The notes: a model not told the origin generated them from the letters alone. Positions 1-7,804 are shown, counted from the stretch's first letter. The stretch is DNA of 13,525 nt from JBAYZQ01 sp041672385 (GCA_041672385.1 JBAYZQ010000045.1:1-13525), one strand, 5' to 3'. Made by a program: numbers and translations.

Positions 1-1
1 T

Positions 2-301
2 GGTTCTTCAAGTCGAAATGCTAAATTCATACTTAATCAAATAGGACTGACAGAATATTTTGATACAATTGTTGATGGCTATGATATAAAAAATACAAAA
101 CCTGATCCTGAAGTTTTTCTTACTGCTTCGTCAAGACTTAATCTTAAACCTGAAAATTGCATGGTAATAGAAGATGCTCCCTCTGGAATTCAAGCAGCAA
201 ACAAAGGGAATTTTATATCAGTTTCAATTGGAAATGCAGTCCCTTTTGGAAAGGCAAATTATCATATAAATAATTTAAAAGAGATTCTTTTAATAATTTA
301 A
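2..301 (+). CDS. Beta-phosphoglucomutase-like HAD-superfamily hydrolase, C-terminal part
   Basis: The last 99 residues of a HAD-superfamily phosphatase/phosphomutase are visible; the N-terminal part with the nucleophile aspartate lies before the window. The fragment opens with GSSSRNAKFIL (HAD motif II Ser plus following residues). It continues with FDTIVDGYDI, then KPDPEVFL (motif III Lys), then VIEDAPSGIQAA (motif IV acidic pair that binds Mg2+). This order and wording are typical of the PgmB/beta-phosphoglucomutase subgroup, which interconverts beta-glucose 1-phosphate and glucose 6-phosphate. Related sugar-phosphate phosphatases share the motifs, so the substrate is uncertain. The C-terminus is the normal end of the fold (NNLKEILLII). 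No clear hairpin terminator follows, and the next gene has its own promoter, so it is probably a separate transcription unit from nadE. Confidence 0.85.
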   Translation, partial: GSSSRNAKFILNQIGLTEYFDTIVDGYDIKNTKPDPEVFLTASSRLNLKPENCMVIEDAPSGIQAANKGNFISVSIGNAVPFGKANYHINNLKEILLII

Positions 302-353
302 AACTATAATAAGGCCTTTGTTTTCTACCATATTAAAATAGACAAGGAATACA

Positions 354-366
354 ATTGAAATTCAAT
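354..366. promoter_or_regulatory. Perfect dyad overlapping the nadE -35 box
   Basis: ATTGAAATTCAAT is a perfect inverted repeat with 6-base arms around a single central A. It covers the whole -35 hexamer of the proposed nadE promoter. A repressor binding here would block RNA polymerase, so it is a candidate operator. The arms are short and AT-rich, so chance cannot be excluded. Confidence 0.3.
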
Positions 367-383
367 ACTTTATACAGTAATAT
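355..383 (+). promoter_or_regulatory. Sigma-70-type promoter of nadE
   Basis: TTGAAA (355-360) and TAATAT (378-383) are separated by exactly 17 bases, close to the sigma-70 consensus. Transcription would start near 390, leaving a leader of about 50 nt before the nadE start at 439. In such AT-rich DNA chance matches occur, but the exact spacing and the placement between two unrelated genes support it. Confidence 0.6.
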
Positions 384-438
384 TTAGCTGACGTTTTTTA
401 TTCTTATTTAGACTTTTCAACTGTCGAGGGAGTTGTTA

Positions 439-2331
439 ATGGAATATGGTTTTTTGAAGGTTGCTTCTGCAAATCCTAAAATTAAAGTTGCTTCTTGTTT
501 TGAGAATGCTGAGAAAATTATCTTTCTTATAAAAGAAGCAGTAAAAGAAAAAGTTAGTTTGCTTGTCCTTCCGGAACTTTGTGTTACTGGTTACACTGCT
601 GGGGATCTTTTTTTACAGAATACTTTGATTGCAAAAAGTGAAGAAGCTGTAAAGCAAATTATAAAAGAAGTTCCAAATAGTATTATCGTTTGTATTGGAT
701 GTCCCGTAAGTTTTAGGGGCAAACTCTTTAATTGCAGTTTAGTAATAAGTAATAGAACAATTCTTGGAATCGTTCCAAAAAAAAATATTCCAAATTATCA
801 AGAATTTTATGAACTTAGATGGTTTACTCCTGCTCTGGAAAGAGCGCAGAAAATAATATTTGCAGGGCAAAAAACTTTACTAGGCTATAAAATGATTTTT
901 TGTTGTAACGATTTTCCTTTGTTTCGTCTTGCAGTTGAACTATGTGAAGATGCCTGGGTAACTTTGCCTCCTAGTTCTTTTCATTCAGCAAATGGTGCTA
1001 CGGTCATTGCCAATTTATCTGCAAGTGATGAACTTGCTGGTAAATCAACTTATAGAGATACTTTGCTTGGTGGTTTAACAGGAAGACAAGCCTCGGGATA
1101 CATATATGCTAGTACCGGTGAAGGAGAGTCTACAAGTGATTTAGTATTTACTGGGTACAATATGATTTGGGAAGCAGGTACTCGTATTGCCCAATGTGAA
1201 AATTGTGCAGACAAGCTTTTAATTTCAGACTTAGACCTTGAGGCAATTGATCATGAGAGAAGACTTAGAAATACTTTTACTTGTGCAGAAGATTCTGATT
1301 ATATTTATGTAAATTTTGATTTAAAAATTAGTGAGTCTACTTTAAATCGTTTTTATCCAAGGTTCCCCTTTGTTCCAGATGATGATAGTCTTCGATCAGA
1401 GAGATGTAGCCACATTACCAATCTTCAGGCCTTGGGGCTTAAGAGAAGATTAGAGCATATTGGTTGCAAAAAGGCCATTATAGGACTCAGTGGTGGCCTT
1501 GATTCTACTTTAGCTCTTCTTGTTACCCTAAAAGCTTTTAAAATGTTAAATTTGGATAATTTAGGAATAATTTGTGTGACAATGCCTTGCTTTGGAACTA
1601 CAGAAAGGACTAAGGGTAATGCAGAGAGACTTGCAGAGGCTTATGGTTGTACCTTAAGAATAATTGATATTACTTCTGCTGTTTTGCAACACTTTAAAGA
1701 TATAAATCATGATGAGAATCTTCAGGATGTTACCTATGAGAACTCTCAAGCTAGAGAAAGAACTCAAATACTTATGGACATTGCTAACCAAGAGAAGGGA
1801 ATAGTAATTGGAACAGGGGATTTAAGTGAAATGGCTTTAGGCTGGGCGACTTACAATGGTGATCATATGTCCATGTACGGGGTTAACAGCGGGGTTCCAA
1901 AAACTTTGGTGAAAGTTCTTGTAAAAGAAATTAGCAAACAAGAGAAACCTAAAATTGCAAAAATTCTTGATGATATTTTGGACACTCCAATTAGTCCTGA
2001 ATTAATTCCAGGAAAACAAGAGACTGAAAATCTTGTTGGCCCTTATGAACTACACGATTTCTTTATTTACCATGCTTTAAGATGGGGGTTAGGTCCTAAA
2101 AAGATTTATTATCTTTCTAAGTATGTTTTTAATGGAGTTTACACTGATGAAGTAATTTATAAATGGTTAAAAAGTTTTTATTATAGATTCTTTAGTCAAC
2201 AGTATAAACGTTCTTGTATGCCCGATGGTCCTAAAGTTGGTTCAGTTGCTTTTTCACCAAGGGGAGACTTAAGAATGCCAAGTGATGCCTGTTCTCGTGA
2301 TTGGATTAATGAACTAGAAGAAATACATTAG
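439..2331 (+). CDS. nadE: Glutamine-dependent NAD(+) synthetase
   Basis: This enzyme makes NAD+ from deamido-NAD+, ATP and glutamine in the cytoplasm, the last step of NAD synthesis. The 630-residue product has the two-domain layout of the long NadE form. An N-terminal nitrilase-type glutaminase domain (about 1-300) carries the Glu-Lys-Cys triad: E46 in LPELCVTGY, K114 in the VPKKNIPNY segment and C169 in VELCEDAW. A C-terminal synthetase domain carries the pyrophosphate loop SGGLDS (351-356), then GTGDLSEMALGWATYNGDH and, near the end, SPRGDLRMPSDA. All key residues are present, so the enzyme should use glutamine rather than only ammonia. The ATG at 439 is preferred to an in-frame TTG at 433, because GAGGGAG (426-432) sits 6 bases before the ATG and would touch the TTG. 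A good promoter lies at 355-383. No clear terminator follows. Confidence 0.97.
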   Translation: MEYGFLKVASANPKIKVASCFENAEKIIFLIKEAVKEKVSLLVLPELCVTGYTAGDLFLQNTLIAKSEEAVKQIIKEVPNSIIVCIGCPVSFRGKLFNCSLVISNRTILGIVPKKNIPNYQEFYELRWFTPALERAQKIIFAGQKTLLGYKMIFCCNDFPLFRLAVELCEDAWVTLPPSSFHSANGATVIANLSASDELAGKSTYRDTLLGGLTGRQASGYIYASTGEGESTSDLVFTGYNMIWEAGTRIAQCENCADKLLISDLDLEAIDHERRLRNTFTCAEDSDYIYVNFDLKISESTLNRFYPRFPFVPDDDSLRSERCSHITNLQALGLKRRLEHIGCKKAIIGLSGGLDSTLALLVTLKAFKMLNLDNLGIICVTMPCFGTTERTKGNAERLAEAYGCTLRIIDITSAVLQHFKDINHDENLQDVTYENSQARERTQILMDIANQEKGIVIGTGDLSEMALGWATYNGDHMSMYGVNSGVPKTLVKVLVKEISKQEKPKIAKILDDILDTPISPELIPGKQETENLVGPYELHDFFIYHALRWGLGPKKIYYLSKYVFNGVYTDEVIYKWLKSFYYRFFSQQYKRSCMPDGPKVGSVAFSPRGDLRMPSDACSRDWINELEEIH

Positions 2332-2362
2332 AAAATAAATTGTATCCTTTTTATATGAGTTT

Positions 2363-2371
2363 TGTTATACT
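2363..2371 (+). promoter_or_regulatory. Extended -10 promoter upstream of the first paralogue
   Basis: TGTTATACT combines a TGn extension with a TATACT hexamer at 2366-2371. A weak TTGTAT lies at 2340-2345, 20 bases upstream, which is too far for an ideal -35; extended -10 promoters often lack one. The start point would be near 2378, giving a leader of about 55 nt to the ATG at 2433. Confidence 0.4.
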
Positions 2372-2432
2372 TGTGAAATCGGTGTCTTAGTTAATGAGGT
2401 TTCCGAAAGAAAAAGCAAGGATAAAGTGTTTT

Positions 2433-3113
2433 ATGAAAAGGAATCTTTTTGTATTTTTTTTAATTTTTATAATTCCAATAACTTTATTTGCTTCAAGGGG
2501 ACCTCTAGATTTTACATTGGGTGTTTTAGCTCAATATAATGGTGAACTTGGGCAAATACAGGAACAAACTGAGAATGAAGATTATGAGGCTTTTACTGAT
2601 CCTGGTAATTACCAGTTTGGACCGGAAGCGACAATGAAATTTTCATTACTTGAAATTTCTTCAGCAGTTCTTATGAGTAGGGATGAAAGTACTGATTATG
2701 ATTGTTTTTTCAATGGTTTTGTTACAATAGGAGTAACATTGGATATTTTAGTTTGTAGATTAGGCTTGGGTTTGGGTCCTGACTTTTATTATGAAACAGC
2801 AACAAAAGATTTTAGATTTGGTCCAATGAATGATGTACAAAAGAATAAGATTATTCAAAAAAATAATCTTGATGAAAATGCAGAAAGTCTAAGTGCAGAT
2901 GATTATGTTTTTTGGGATATGTTTATTACTTCTCCAGTAAATTTGAGATTAACTGCTGACTTTTTAGTTGGACCTTTAAATCTTGGATTTTCGGCTGTAT
3001 TGCCGACCAATGTATCTCTTGAAATGGCAGATAGTTGGAAAGATTTATTTAGCAGCGAAAAAGACTGGGAAAGAATAAAAGTTGGTATTTCAATGGGATT
3101 CACAGTTTTTTAA
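2433..3113 (+). CDS. Exported barrel-like protein, paralogue 1 of 3
   Basis: I do not recognise a named family. The 226-residue product begins with a 20-residue signal peptide (MKRN, hydrophobic core, TLFA cleavage site) and the mature chain starts SRGPLDFTLGVLAQYNG. There is no lipobox cysteine. The rest alternates short hydrophobic/aromatic stretches with polar turns and ends in aromatic FTVF. This pattern resembles a small outer-membrane beta-barrel, but that is inference. It is clearly homologous along its whole length to the protein at 3856-4518, sharing blocks such as GVLAQYNGELG, YETATKDF, FGPM, ADFLVG/VDFLVG, LPTN and GISMG. An in-frame ATG at 2394 exists but would place 13 charged residues before the signal peptide and lacks a ribosome site. 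AAGG at 2417-2420 lies 12 bases before 2433, so translation signals are modest. The next gene begins 25 bases after the stop, probably in the same transcript. Confidence 0.8.
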   Translation: MKRNLFVFFLIFIIPITLFASRGPLDFTLGVLAQYNGELGQIQEQTENEDYEAFTDPGNYQFGPEATMKFSLLEISSAVLMSRDESTDYDCFFNGFVTIGVTLDILVCRLGLGLGPDFYYETATKDFRFGPMNDVQKNKIIQKNNLDENAESLSADDYVFWDMFITSPVNLRLTADFLVGPLNLGFSAVLPTNVSLEMADSWKDLFSSEKDWERIKVGISMGFTVF

Positions 3114-3138
3114 AAATTTTTAAGGAAGCAAAAGAATA

Positions 3139-3744
3139 ATGAAAAGGAAATTTCTTGTTATTATAGTTTTAATAGTTTTACCTGTAATGGTTTTTGCCGA
3201 AACACAATGGTTTGATATCAGTGTTGGGTTAAGTATGTTTAAAAAAGTTAGAGAAGTTTCAACATCTTTTGAGTTTAGTGATCTTGTGGACCTTGATTCT
3301 TATGACTATAAGGCAGAAATAAGAAATAAATTATTGTTTTTTGAATTTGATATGGTTGGATCTCCTTCAATAACTAGTAATGGATCTTTTCAATTTGAGG
3401 GATTATTTCTTTATGGTTTTACAGATGATATTTTTGATTTTGCAAGAATTAGTTTTTGTGTTGGTCCTGATTTTACTTATATTAACGATGGGACTAAATC
3501 GGAAATTATTGTTCAAGGAAACGTTATTGAAACCAATTCTTTAATCGATTTACTTTGTGCAAGTACTTATACTTTTAGAGCTGGTATTGATTTTATTTTG
3601 GGTCCTGTAATGAAAATTGGATTAGCTTATACCCTTCCTACTGAATTTTCTTTGAACTCAGGAGACCTCAATTTACTAGTTCCTAGCTATGAAAATTTAA
3701 AAGAAGGTAAAATAAGTCTTTCAATTTTGATGACTTTAGTATAA
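3139..3744 (+). CDS. Exported barrel-like protein, divergent paralogue 2 of 3
   Basis: Function is unknown. The 201-residue protein has a 20-residue signal peptide (MKRK, hydrophobic core, MVFA) followed by ETQWFDISVGL. It has no lipobox. It is a divergent relative of the genes on both sides. The FDISVGL start matches VDVTLGV in the third copy. GPDFTY matches GPDFYYET/GPDMYYET. The end (FRAGIDFILGP, LPTEFSLNSGDL, LKEGKISLSI) aligns block by block with the ends of the other two. The central part is shorter and has lost the acidic loop and the YETATKDF block. AAGGAAG (3122-3128) lies 10 bases before the ATG. It follows paralogue 1 by 25 bases without a separate promoter, so the two are likely co-transcribed. 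A beta-barrel or periplasmic beta-rich fold is an inference from the alternating residue pattern. Confidence 0.78.
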   Translation: MKRKFLVIIVLIVLPVMVFAETQWFDISVGLSMFKKVREVSTSFEFSDLVDLDSYDYKAEIRNKLLFFEFDMVGSPSITSNGSFQFEGLFLYGFTDDIFDFARISFCVGPDFTYINDGTKSEIIVQGNVIETNSLIDLLCASTYTFRAGIDFILGPVMKIGLAYTLPTEFSLNSGDLNLLVPSYENLKEGKISLSILMTLV

Positions 3745-3798
3745 TTAAAGAGTGGTTATCAAATTATTTTACTTTTTTTTATAAATTTTGTATCTTTT

Positions 3799-3828
3799 TT
3801 ATTTACTGATTGTTTACTACTGTATAAT
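3799..3828 (+). promoter_or_regulatory. Promoter of the third paralogue
   Basis: A perfect -10 hexamer TATAAT lies at 3823-3828. The -35 is weak; TTATTT at 3799-3804 with an 18-base spacer is the best candidate. The start point would be near 3835, only about 20 nt before the ATG and just upstream of the AAAGGAG ribosome site at 3841-3847. The 111-base gap upstream of this gene, longer than the 25 bases before paralogue 2, fits an independent promoter. Confidence 0.5.
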
Positions 3829-3855
3829 GTTAAAAATAAGAAAGGAGAAAATATT

Positions 3856-4518
3856 ATGAAGAAAATTTCAATGGTTTTATTAATCGTTTTATTGGTTACT
3901 GGTTTTGCTTTTGCAGGACGGGGACCAGTTGATGTAACTTTGGGTGTTTTAGCACAGTATAATGGAGAATTAGGGGATTTAGAAGCTGGTGAGTTTGATG
4001 GTTTTAAAGATGTTAATAACTATCAGTTTGGACCAGAAGTAAGAGTTAAATTTACACTTTTAGAACTTGATGCAGCTGGTTTGGTAAGTAAAGATGATGA
4101 TGATGGATATATCTTTAATGGTTTCTTCACTGGTGGAGTTTCTCTTGATTTATTAATAGCTCGTGTAGCTTTTGGTATTGGTCCTGATATGTATTATGAA
4201 ACTGCGACAAAAGATTTTAAATTCGGTCCTATGGATTCAATACAGAAAGATAAGATAGCTAGTCGTAATGAGATTATTGGTGGTGGTTCTGCTTTAACAG
4301 AAGATGATTATGATGCACTTGATATGTTACTAACATCTCCAATTAATCTTAGAGCAACAGTTGACTTTTTAGTTGGAAAGTTAACAGTTGGAGTTTCCGC
4401 AACCTTACCTACTAATTTCTCTTTAGATATGGCAGACCAGTGGGAAGATGCTATTCCAGATTCAGAAGATTTGAAAAGAGCTAAAATTGGTATTTCAATG
4501 GGAATTGCAATACTATAG
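3856..4518 (+). CDS. Exported barrel-like protein, paralogue 3 of 3
   Basis: Function is unknown. The 220-residue product has a 20-residue signal peptide (MKKIS, hydrophobic core, GFAFA) and a mature start GRGPVDVTLGVLAQYNGELG, nearly identical to paralogue 1. Shared blocks include YQFGPE, IFNGF/FFNGF, GPDMYYETATKDFKFGPM, DFLVG, LPTNFSL, MADQW and KIGISMG. An acidic run of four aspartates sits in what would be a loop near residue 80. There is no lipobox cysteine, so a soluble periplasmic or outer-membrane beta-barrel protein is likely rather than a lipoprotein. It has the best expression signals of the three: a consensus TATAAT box, AAAGGAG (3841-3847) 8 bases before the ATG, and its own strong terminator right after the stop. 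It is therefore probably the most expressed copy. Confidence 0.82.
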   Translation: MKKISMVLLIVLLVTGFAFAGRGPVDVTLGVLAQYNGELGDLEAGEFDGFKDVNNYQFGPEVRVKFTLLELDAAGLVSKDDDDGYIFNGFFTGGVSLDLLIARVAFGIGPDMYYETATKDFKFGPMDSIQKDKIASRNEIIGGGSALTEDDYDALDMLLTSPINLRATVDFLVGKLTVGVSATLPTNFSLDMADQWEDAIPDSEDLKRAKIGISMGIAIL

Positions 4519-4540
4519 TAGTTAGAATAATTTAATAATT

Positions 4541-4578
4541 AGGGTTTCTTGAATTTTTCAAGGAACCCTTTATTTTTT
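4541..4578 (+). terminator. Rho-independent terminator after the paralogue array
   Basis: A 13-bp stem pairs 4541-4553 (AGGGTTTCTTGAA) with 4557-4569 (TTCAAGGAACCCT). There is one T-G wobble and a 3-base TTT loop, and a T-rich tail runs to 4578. It starts 22 bases after the stop of the third paralogue and separates the exported-protein genes from the polA operon. Confidence 0.9.
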
Positions 4579-4608
4579 GGAAATTTTGTGGATAATAAAT
4601 AGTATAAA

Positions 4609-4617
4609 TGTTATAGT
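4609..4617 (+). promoter_or_regulatory. Candidate extended -10 promoter of the polA operon
   Basis: TGTTATAGT has a TGn extension and TATAGT at 4612-4617, almost the same nine bases as the element at 2363-2371. A weak TTGTGG lies 20 bases upstream (4586-4591). An alternative -10, TATAAA at 4603-4608, overlaps it. Some promoter is needed here because a strong terminator lies at 4541-4578 and the first operon gene starts at 4641. Confidence 0.4.
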
Positions 4618-4640
4618 TGATATGCTTTAGGAGGTTTATC

Positions 4641-4982
4641 ATGGCAGAGAAAGGCGGATTTGGGTCTGGTTTATTGAAGGCATTAATTCTTGCTGTGCTA
4701 TCGTTTGCTGTTCTTTTTTTCCTATTTCCAAATATATCAGACCAAAATTTTGGTTACAGCTATAAAAATGGAGATTTAGGAATACGAAATAGACTTACAA
4801 ATGAAGTTGTGCAAGGTATGAGAGATTCAGGAGCTAGCCAAGTAGAAATTGATGCTATTATTGAGAAGATTAAAGAAAATAGTGAAATTACTGTTAATAA
4901 ACTGATGGAAGTAATTGATAGTCTTAATCTTAAAGATACAGGTAATCAAGTTCTAAGTAATATTTTTAAATTAGGTGATTAA
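4641..4982 (+). CDS. Small membrane-anchored hypothetical protein
   Basis: This 113-residue protein is not one I recognise. A glycine-rich N-terminus (MAEKGGFGSG) leads into one hydrophobic segment at about residues 14-29. A polar segment (NFGYSYKNGDLGIRNRL) and a charged, probably helical tail (about 55-110) follow. The segment could be an uncleaved signal anchor; no lipobox or clear cleavage site is seen. The start at 4641 is set by AGGAGG (4629-4634) 6 bases upstream; an in-frame TTG at 4617 is inside the candidate promoter and has no ribosome site. It is the first gene of the operon and ends 20 bases before polA. Function cannot be inferred beyond a likely membrane location. Confidence 0.75.
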   Translation: MAEKGGFGSGLLKALILAVLSFAVLFFLFPNISDQNFGYSYKNGDLGIRNRLTNEVVQGMRDSGASQVEIDAIIEKIKENSEITVNKLMEVIDSLNLKDTGNQVLSNIFKLGD

Positions 4983-5002
4983 ATTTTCTACAAAGGAATA
5001 AT

Positions 5003-7804
5003 ATGAGAAAATTATATGTAATAGATGGGTATTCTCTAATCTACCGGTCTTATTTTGCTTTTATTTCAAGACCGTTTAAAGATAGCCAGAATAGAAATGT
5101 TTCTGCTGTATATGGTTTTTTCAGCACTCTTATGATGTTGCTTGATAGTAATGATATTGACTATCTAGTTGTAGCCTTTGACAGTAAAGGGCCAACTTTT
5201 CGTCATGAAATTTATCCCGAATATAAAGCTAATAGAAATCCAACTCCAGAAGATCTTCATCCTCAAATTCCAATTATTATGGATATTCTTGAGAAATCAG
5301 GTATTAAGTACTATGACAAACAGGAAATGGAAGCTGATGATATCATAGCAACTTTTAATAAAAGTGCTGAAGAACAGGGAATAGAGACAGTAATTATTAC
5401 TAGTGATAAAGATCTCATGCAACTTGTAAATAAAGACACCTCTGTTTTAAGACCTTCTAAGAAGGGAGTAAAAGAATATCAGATGTGCAAGGAAGAACAG
5501 GTTATTGAAAGTTATGGAGTCAAACCTAGCCAAATCCTTGAATATCTCATTATGTTAGGTGATTCTTCTGACAATATTCCAGGAATAAAAGGAATAGGTG
5601 CTAAAACCGCTGCCAAACTTTTATCTGAATATGGAAGCCTAGAAGAGATTTACCAAAATTTAGAAAAACTTTCAAAAGGGTTAAGAAACAAATTTATTGA
5701 GGGAAAGGATGGTATTGAACTTTCAAGAAAATTGATTACTTTGAAAGATGATGTTTTTAAACCAAATGATATTGATTACAAAGAATATGAAATAAAAAAG
5801 ATAAATTGGGATGATGCTGCTAGTAGTTTTCAAGCTATTGATTCAAAAAATCTTGTTTCACGAGCTCATAAGCTTGCTTTAAAACTAGGAAATAGTGTTT
5901 CTTCTTATCCAGAGGTTGAAGAAGAACCAAAAGTGAAAAAAAATAAAAGCCTTCAAATGGGACTCTTTGATGACGAGGAATTTTCTAAAGAAGAAGAACC
6001 AAAAATAATAATTCCAGTTTTAAAAAATAATTATGAAGCCATTACAACTGTTGAAGGACTTGTTAAAGCTTTAAATCGAGTGGAAAAAGGCACCATAATG
6101 GCTTTTGATTTAGAGACTACAAGCTTAGATGTTATGAATTGCAAAATAGTAGGATTCTCCTTTTGTTTTGATATAGACAAGGCTTGGTATGTTGTTTTAC
6201 AAGCTGGTGGAACAACATATATGGATTGGGAAGAAGTAAAACCAATCCTAACTGACAAATTAGAAAAAGCCCAAATTGTCGGTCAAAACTTTAAATATGA
6301 CTATAAAGTTCTAAAACGTTGGGGAATAACAATAGATAAAATATATTTTGATACTATGATAGCTGCTTGGATGTTGAATAGTTCCAGTGGTGTGTACAAT
6401 ATGGATGATCTTTCTAGTAGAGAATTAGGATATAAAACCGTTGAATTCCATGAGGTAGTTGAAAAAGGTAAAACTTTTGACTCAGTTCCTTTAGAAAAAG
6501 CAGTAAGATACGGAGCTGAAGACAGCCAGGTGACTTTTGCTTTGTATAAAAAATTTAAAGTCGAACTTGAAAAGAATAAATTAGATAATTTATTTTATTC
6601 CCTTGAAATGCCCCTAGTTAAGGTTCTTGGGAATTTGGAGCTTGAAGGAATAATACTAGATAAAAATAAGATTAATGAATTTGATGCACAAATTGTAAAA
6701 GAAATTGAAGAAGTTGAAAATAAAATTTTCAGTGAATGTGGTCAAACTTTTAATGTGAGTTCTCCAAAGCAATTACAAGAAATCTTATTTGTAACTAGAA
6801 ATCTTTCTCCTGGAAGAAAAACAAAGTCTGGCTATTCTACAGATACAAAAGTTTTAACTGAGTTAGCTAGGAATAATGAAGATATTATTCCAAAACTTGT
6901 TCTTGAGTATAGATCTCTTGTAAAACTTAGAGGATATAGCAAAGGATTACCTTTACTAATCAATAAAAGAACCAAAAGGATTCATCCACAGTTTCTTCAA
7001 ACTGGAACTGCAACAGGAAGACTATCTTGTAAGAATCCAAACCTTCAAAATATTCCAATAAGGACCGAGGAAGGAAGAAAAATTCGTGGATGTTTCATTC
7101 CCAAACCTGGATATACTTTTCTTTCAGCCGATTATGCACAGATAGAGCTTATGGTTCTAGCTCATTTCTCAAAAGATGAAAATCTTATTTCTTCTTTTAA
7201 AAACAAAGAGGATGTTCATAAAATGACTGCTGTTTTAATTTTTAATGAAAGTCCTGAAAATGTAACTCCTCAACAAAGAAGAATTGCTAAAACAATTAAT
7301 TTTGGTGTTATGTACGGAATGTCAGCCTTCCGTTTATCCAATGAACTTGAAATTTCTAGAAAAGAAGCAAAAACCTTTATTGATTCTTACTTTGAAAGAT
7401 ATAAAGGTGTTAATAACTTTATTAATAAAACAAAAATTGATGCACAAGAAAATGGATTTGTTTCAACTTTATTAGGGCATGTTAGGAAAGTTGATGAAAT
7501 AAGAAGTGCCAACAAAGTTGAACAGGCAGCAGGGGAGAGGATTGCTGTAAATACCATAATTCAAGGAACAGCCGCTGAAATCATGAAGAAAGCAATGATT
7601 GGAATTAGTGATAAATTTTTTAAGGAGAACCTTCAATCAAAAATGTTGCTTCAGGTTCACGATGAATTGATTTTTGAAGTGCTAGAAGAAGAAAAAGAAC
7701 AAGTTGTAAAAATAGTCAAAGAAGAAATGGAAAATGCTATGAAGCTTTTAGTTCCTCTTAGATGTAGTATTGAATTTGGAAAAGACTGGGGAGATATGCA
7801 CTAA
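5003..7804 (+). CDS. polA: DNA polymerase I with 5' nuclease and proofreading domains
   Basis: The enzyme fills gaps, removes RNA primers and acts in excision repair. The 933-residue product has all three domains. The 5' nuclease (about 1-290) shows VIDGYSLIYRS (D8), EADDII, SDKDL and the H3TH segment GDSSDNIPGIKGIGAKTA. The 3'-5' exonuclease (about 350-530) keeps ExoI D369/E371 in FDLETTS, ExoII N429/D433 in GQNFKYD and ExoIII Y503/D507 in YGAED, so proofreading should work, unlike many Firmicutes versions. The polymerase domain has TGTATGRLS, motif A D710 in SADYAQIEL, motif B K763/F767/Y771 in RRIAKTINFGVMYG, and motif C D887/E888 in VHDELIFEV. F767 matches E. coli F762. An acidic linker near 300-345 contains QMGLF (318-322). 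AAAGGA precedes the ATG by a few bases. The stop overlaps the coaE start by one base. Confidence 0.98.
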   Translation: MRKLYVIDGYSLIYRSYFAFISRPFKDSQNRNVSAVYGFFSTLMMLLDSNDIDYLVVAFDSKGPTFRHEIYPEYKANRNPTPEDLHPQIPIIMDILEKSGIKYYDKQEMEADDIIATFNKSAEEQGIETVIITSDKDLMQLVNKDTSVLRPSKKGVKEYQMCKEEQVIESYGVKPSQILEYLIMLGDSSDNIPGIKGIGAKTAAKLLSEYGSLEEIYQNLEKLSKGLRNKFIEGKDGIELSRKLITLKDDVFKPNDIDYKEYEIKKINWDDAASSFQAIDSKNLVSRAHKLALKLGNSVSSYPEVEEEPKVKKNKSLQMGLFDDEEFSKEEEPKIIIPVLKNNYEAITTVEGLVKALNRVEKGTIMAFDLETTSLDVMNCKIVGFSFCFDIDKAWYVVLQAGGTTYMDWEEVKPILTDKLEKAQIVGQNFKYDYKVLKRWGITIDKIYFDTMIAAWMLNSSSGVYNMDDLSSRELGYKTVEFHEVVEKGKTFDSVPLEKAVRYGAEDSQVTFALYKKFKVELEKNKLDNLFYSLEMPLVKVLGNLELEGIILDKNKINEFDAQIVKEIEEVENKIFSECGQTFNVSSPKQLQEILFVTRNLSPGRKTKSGYSTDTKVLTELARNNEDIIPKLVLEYRSLVKLRGYSKGLPLLINKRTKRIHPQFLQTGTATGRLSCKNPNLQNIPIRTEEGRKIRGCFIPKPGYTFLSADYAQIELMVLAHFSKDENLISSFKNKEDVHKMTAVLIFNESPENVTPQQRRIAKTINFGVMYGMSAFRLSNELEISRKEAKTFIDSYFERYKGVNNFINKTKIDAQENGFVSTLLGHVRKVDEIRSANKVEQAAGERIAVNTIIQGTAAEIMKKAMIGISDKFFKENLQSKMLLQVHDELIFEVLEEEKEQVVKIVKEEMENAMKLLVPLRCSIEFGKDWGDMH

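Noticed and set aside
302..354. Terminator after the HAD gene based on the AAGGCCTT palindrome
   Set aside because: The palindrome has no loop and no real stem extension, and only a broken T-run follows.
2394..2432. Earlier ATG start for the first exported protein
   Set aside because: It would put a charged stretch before the signal peptide and has no ribosome site; both sister proteins start directly at the signal peptide.
2903..3103. Minus-strand open frame of 66 codons
   Set aside because: It lies wholly inside the first exported-protein gene on the other strand, has no ribosome site and no recognisable product.
6031..6258. Minus-strand open frame of 75 codons
   Set aside because: It is antisense to the proofreading domain of polA, which is clearly coding; no independent signals.
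7284..7475. Plus-strand open frame of 63 codons
   Set aside because: It is a shifted-frame shadow inside the polymerase motif B region of polA.
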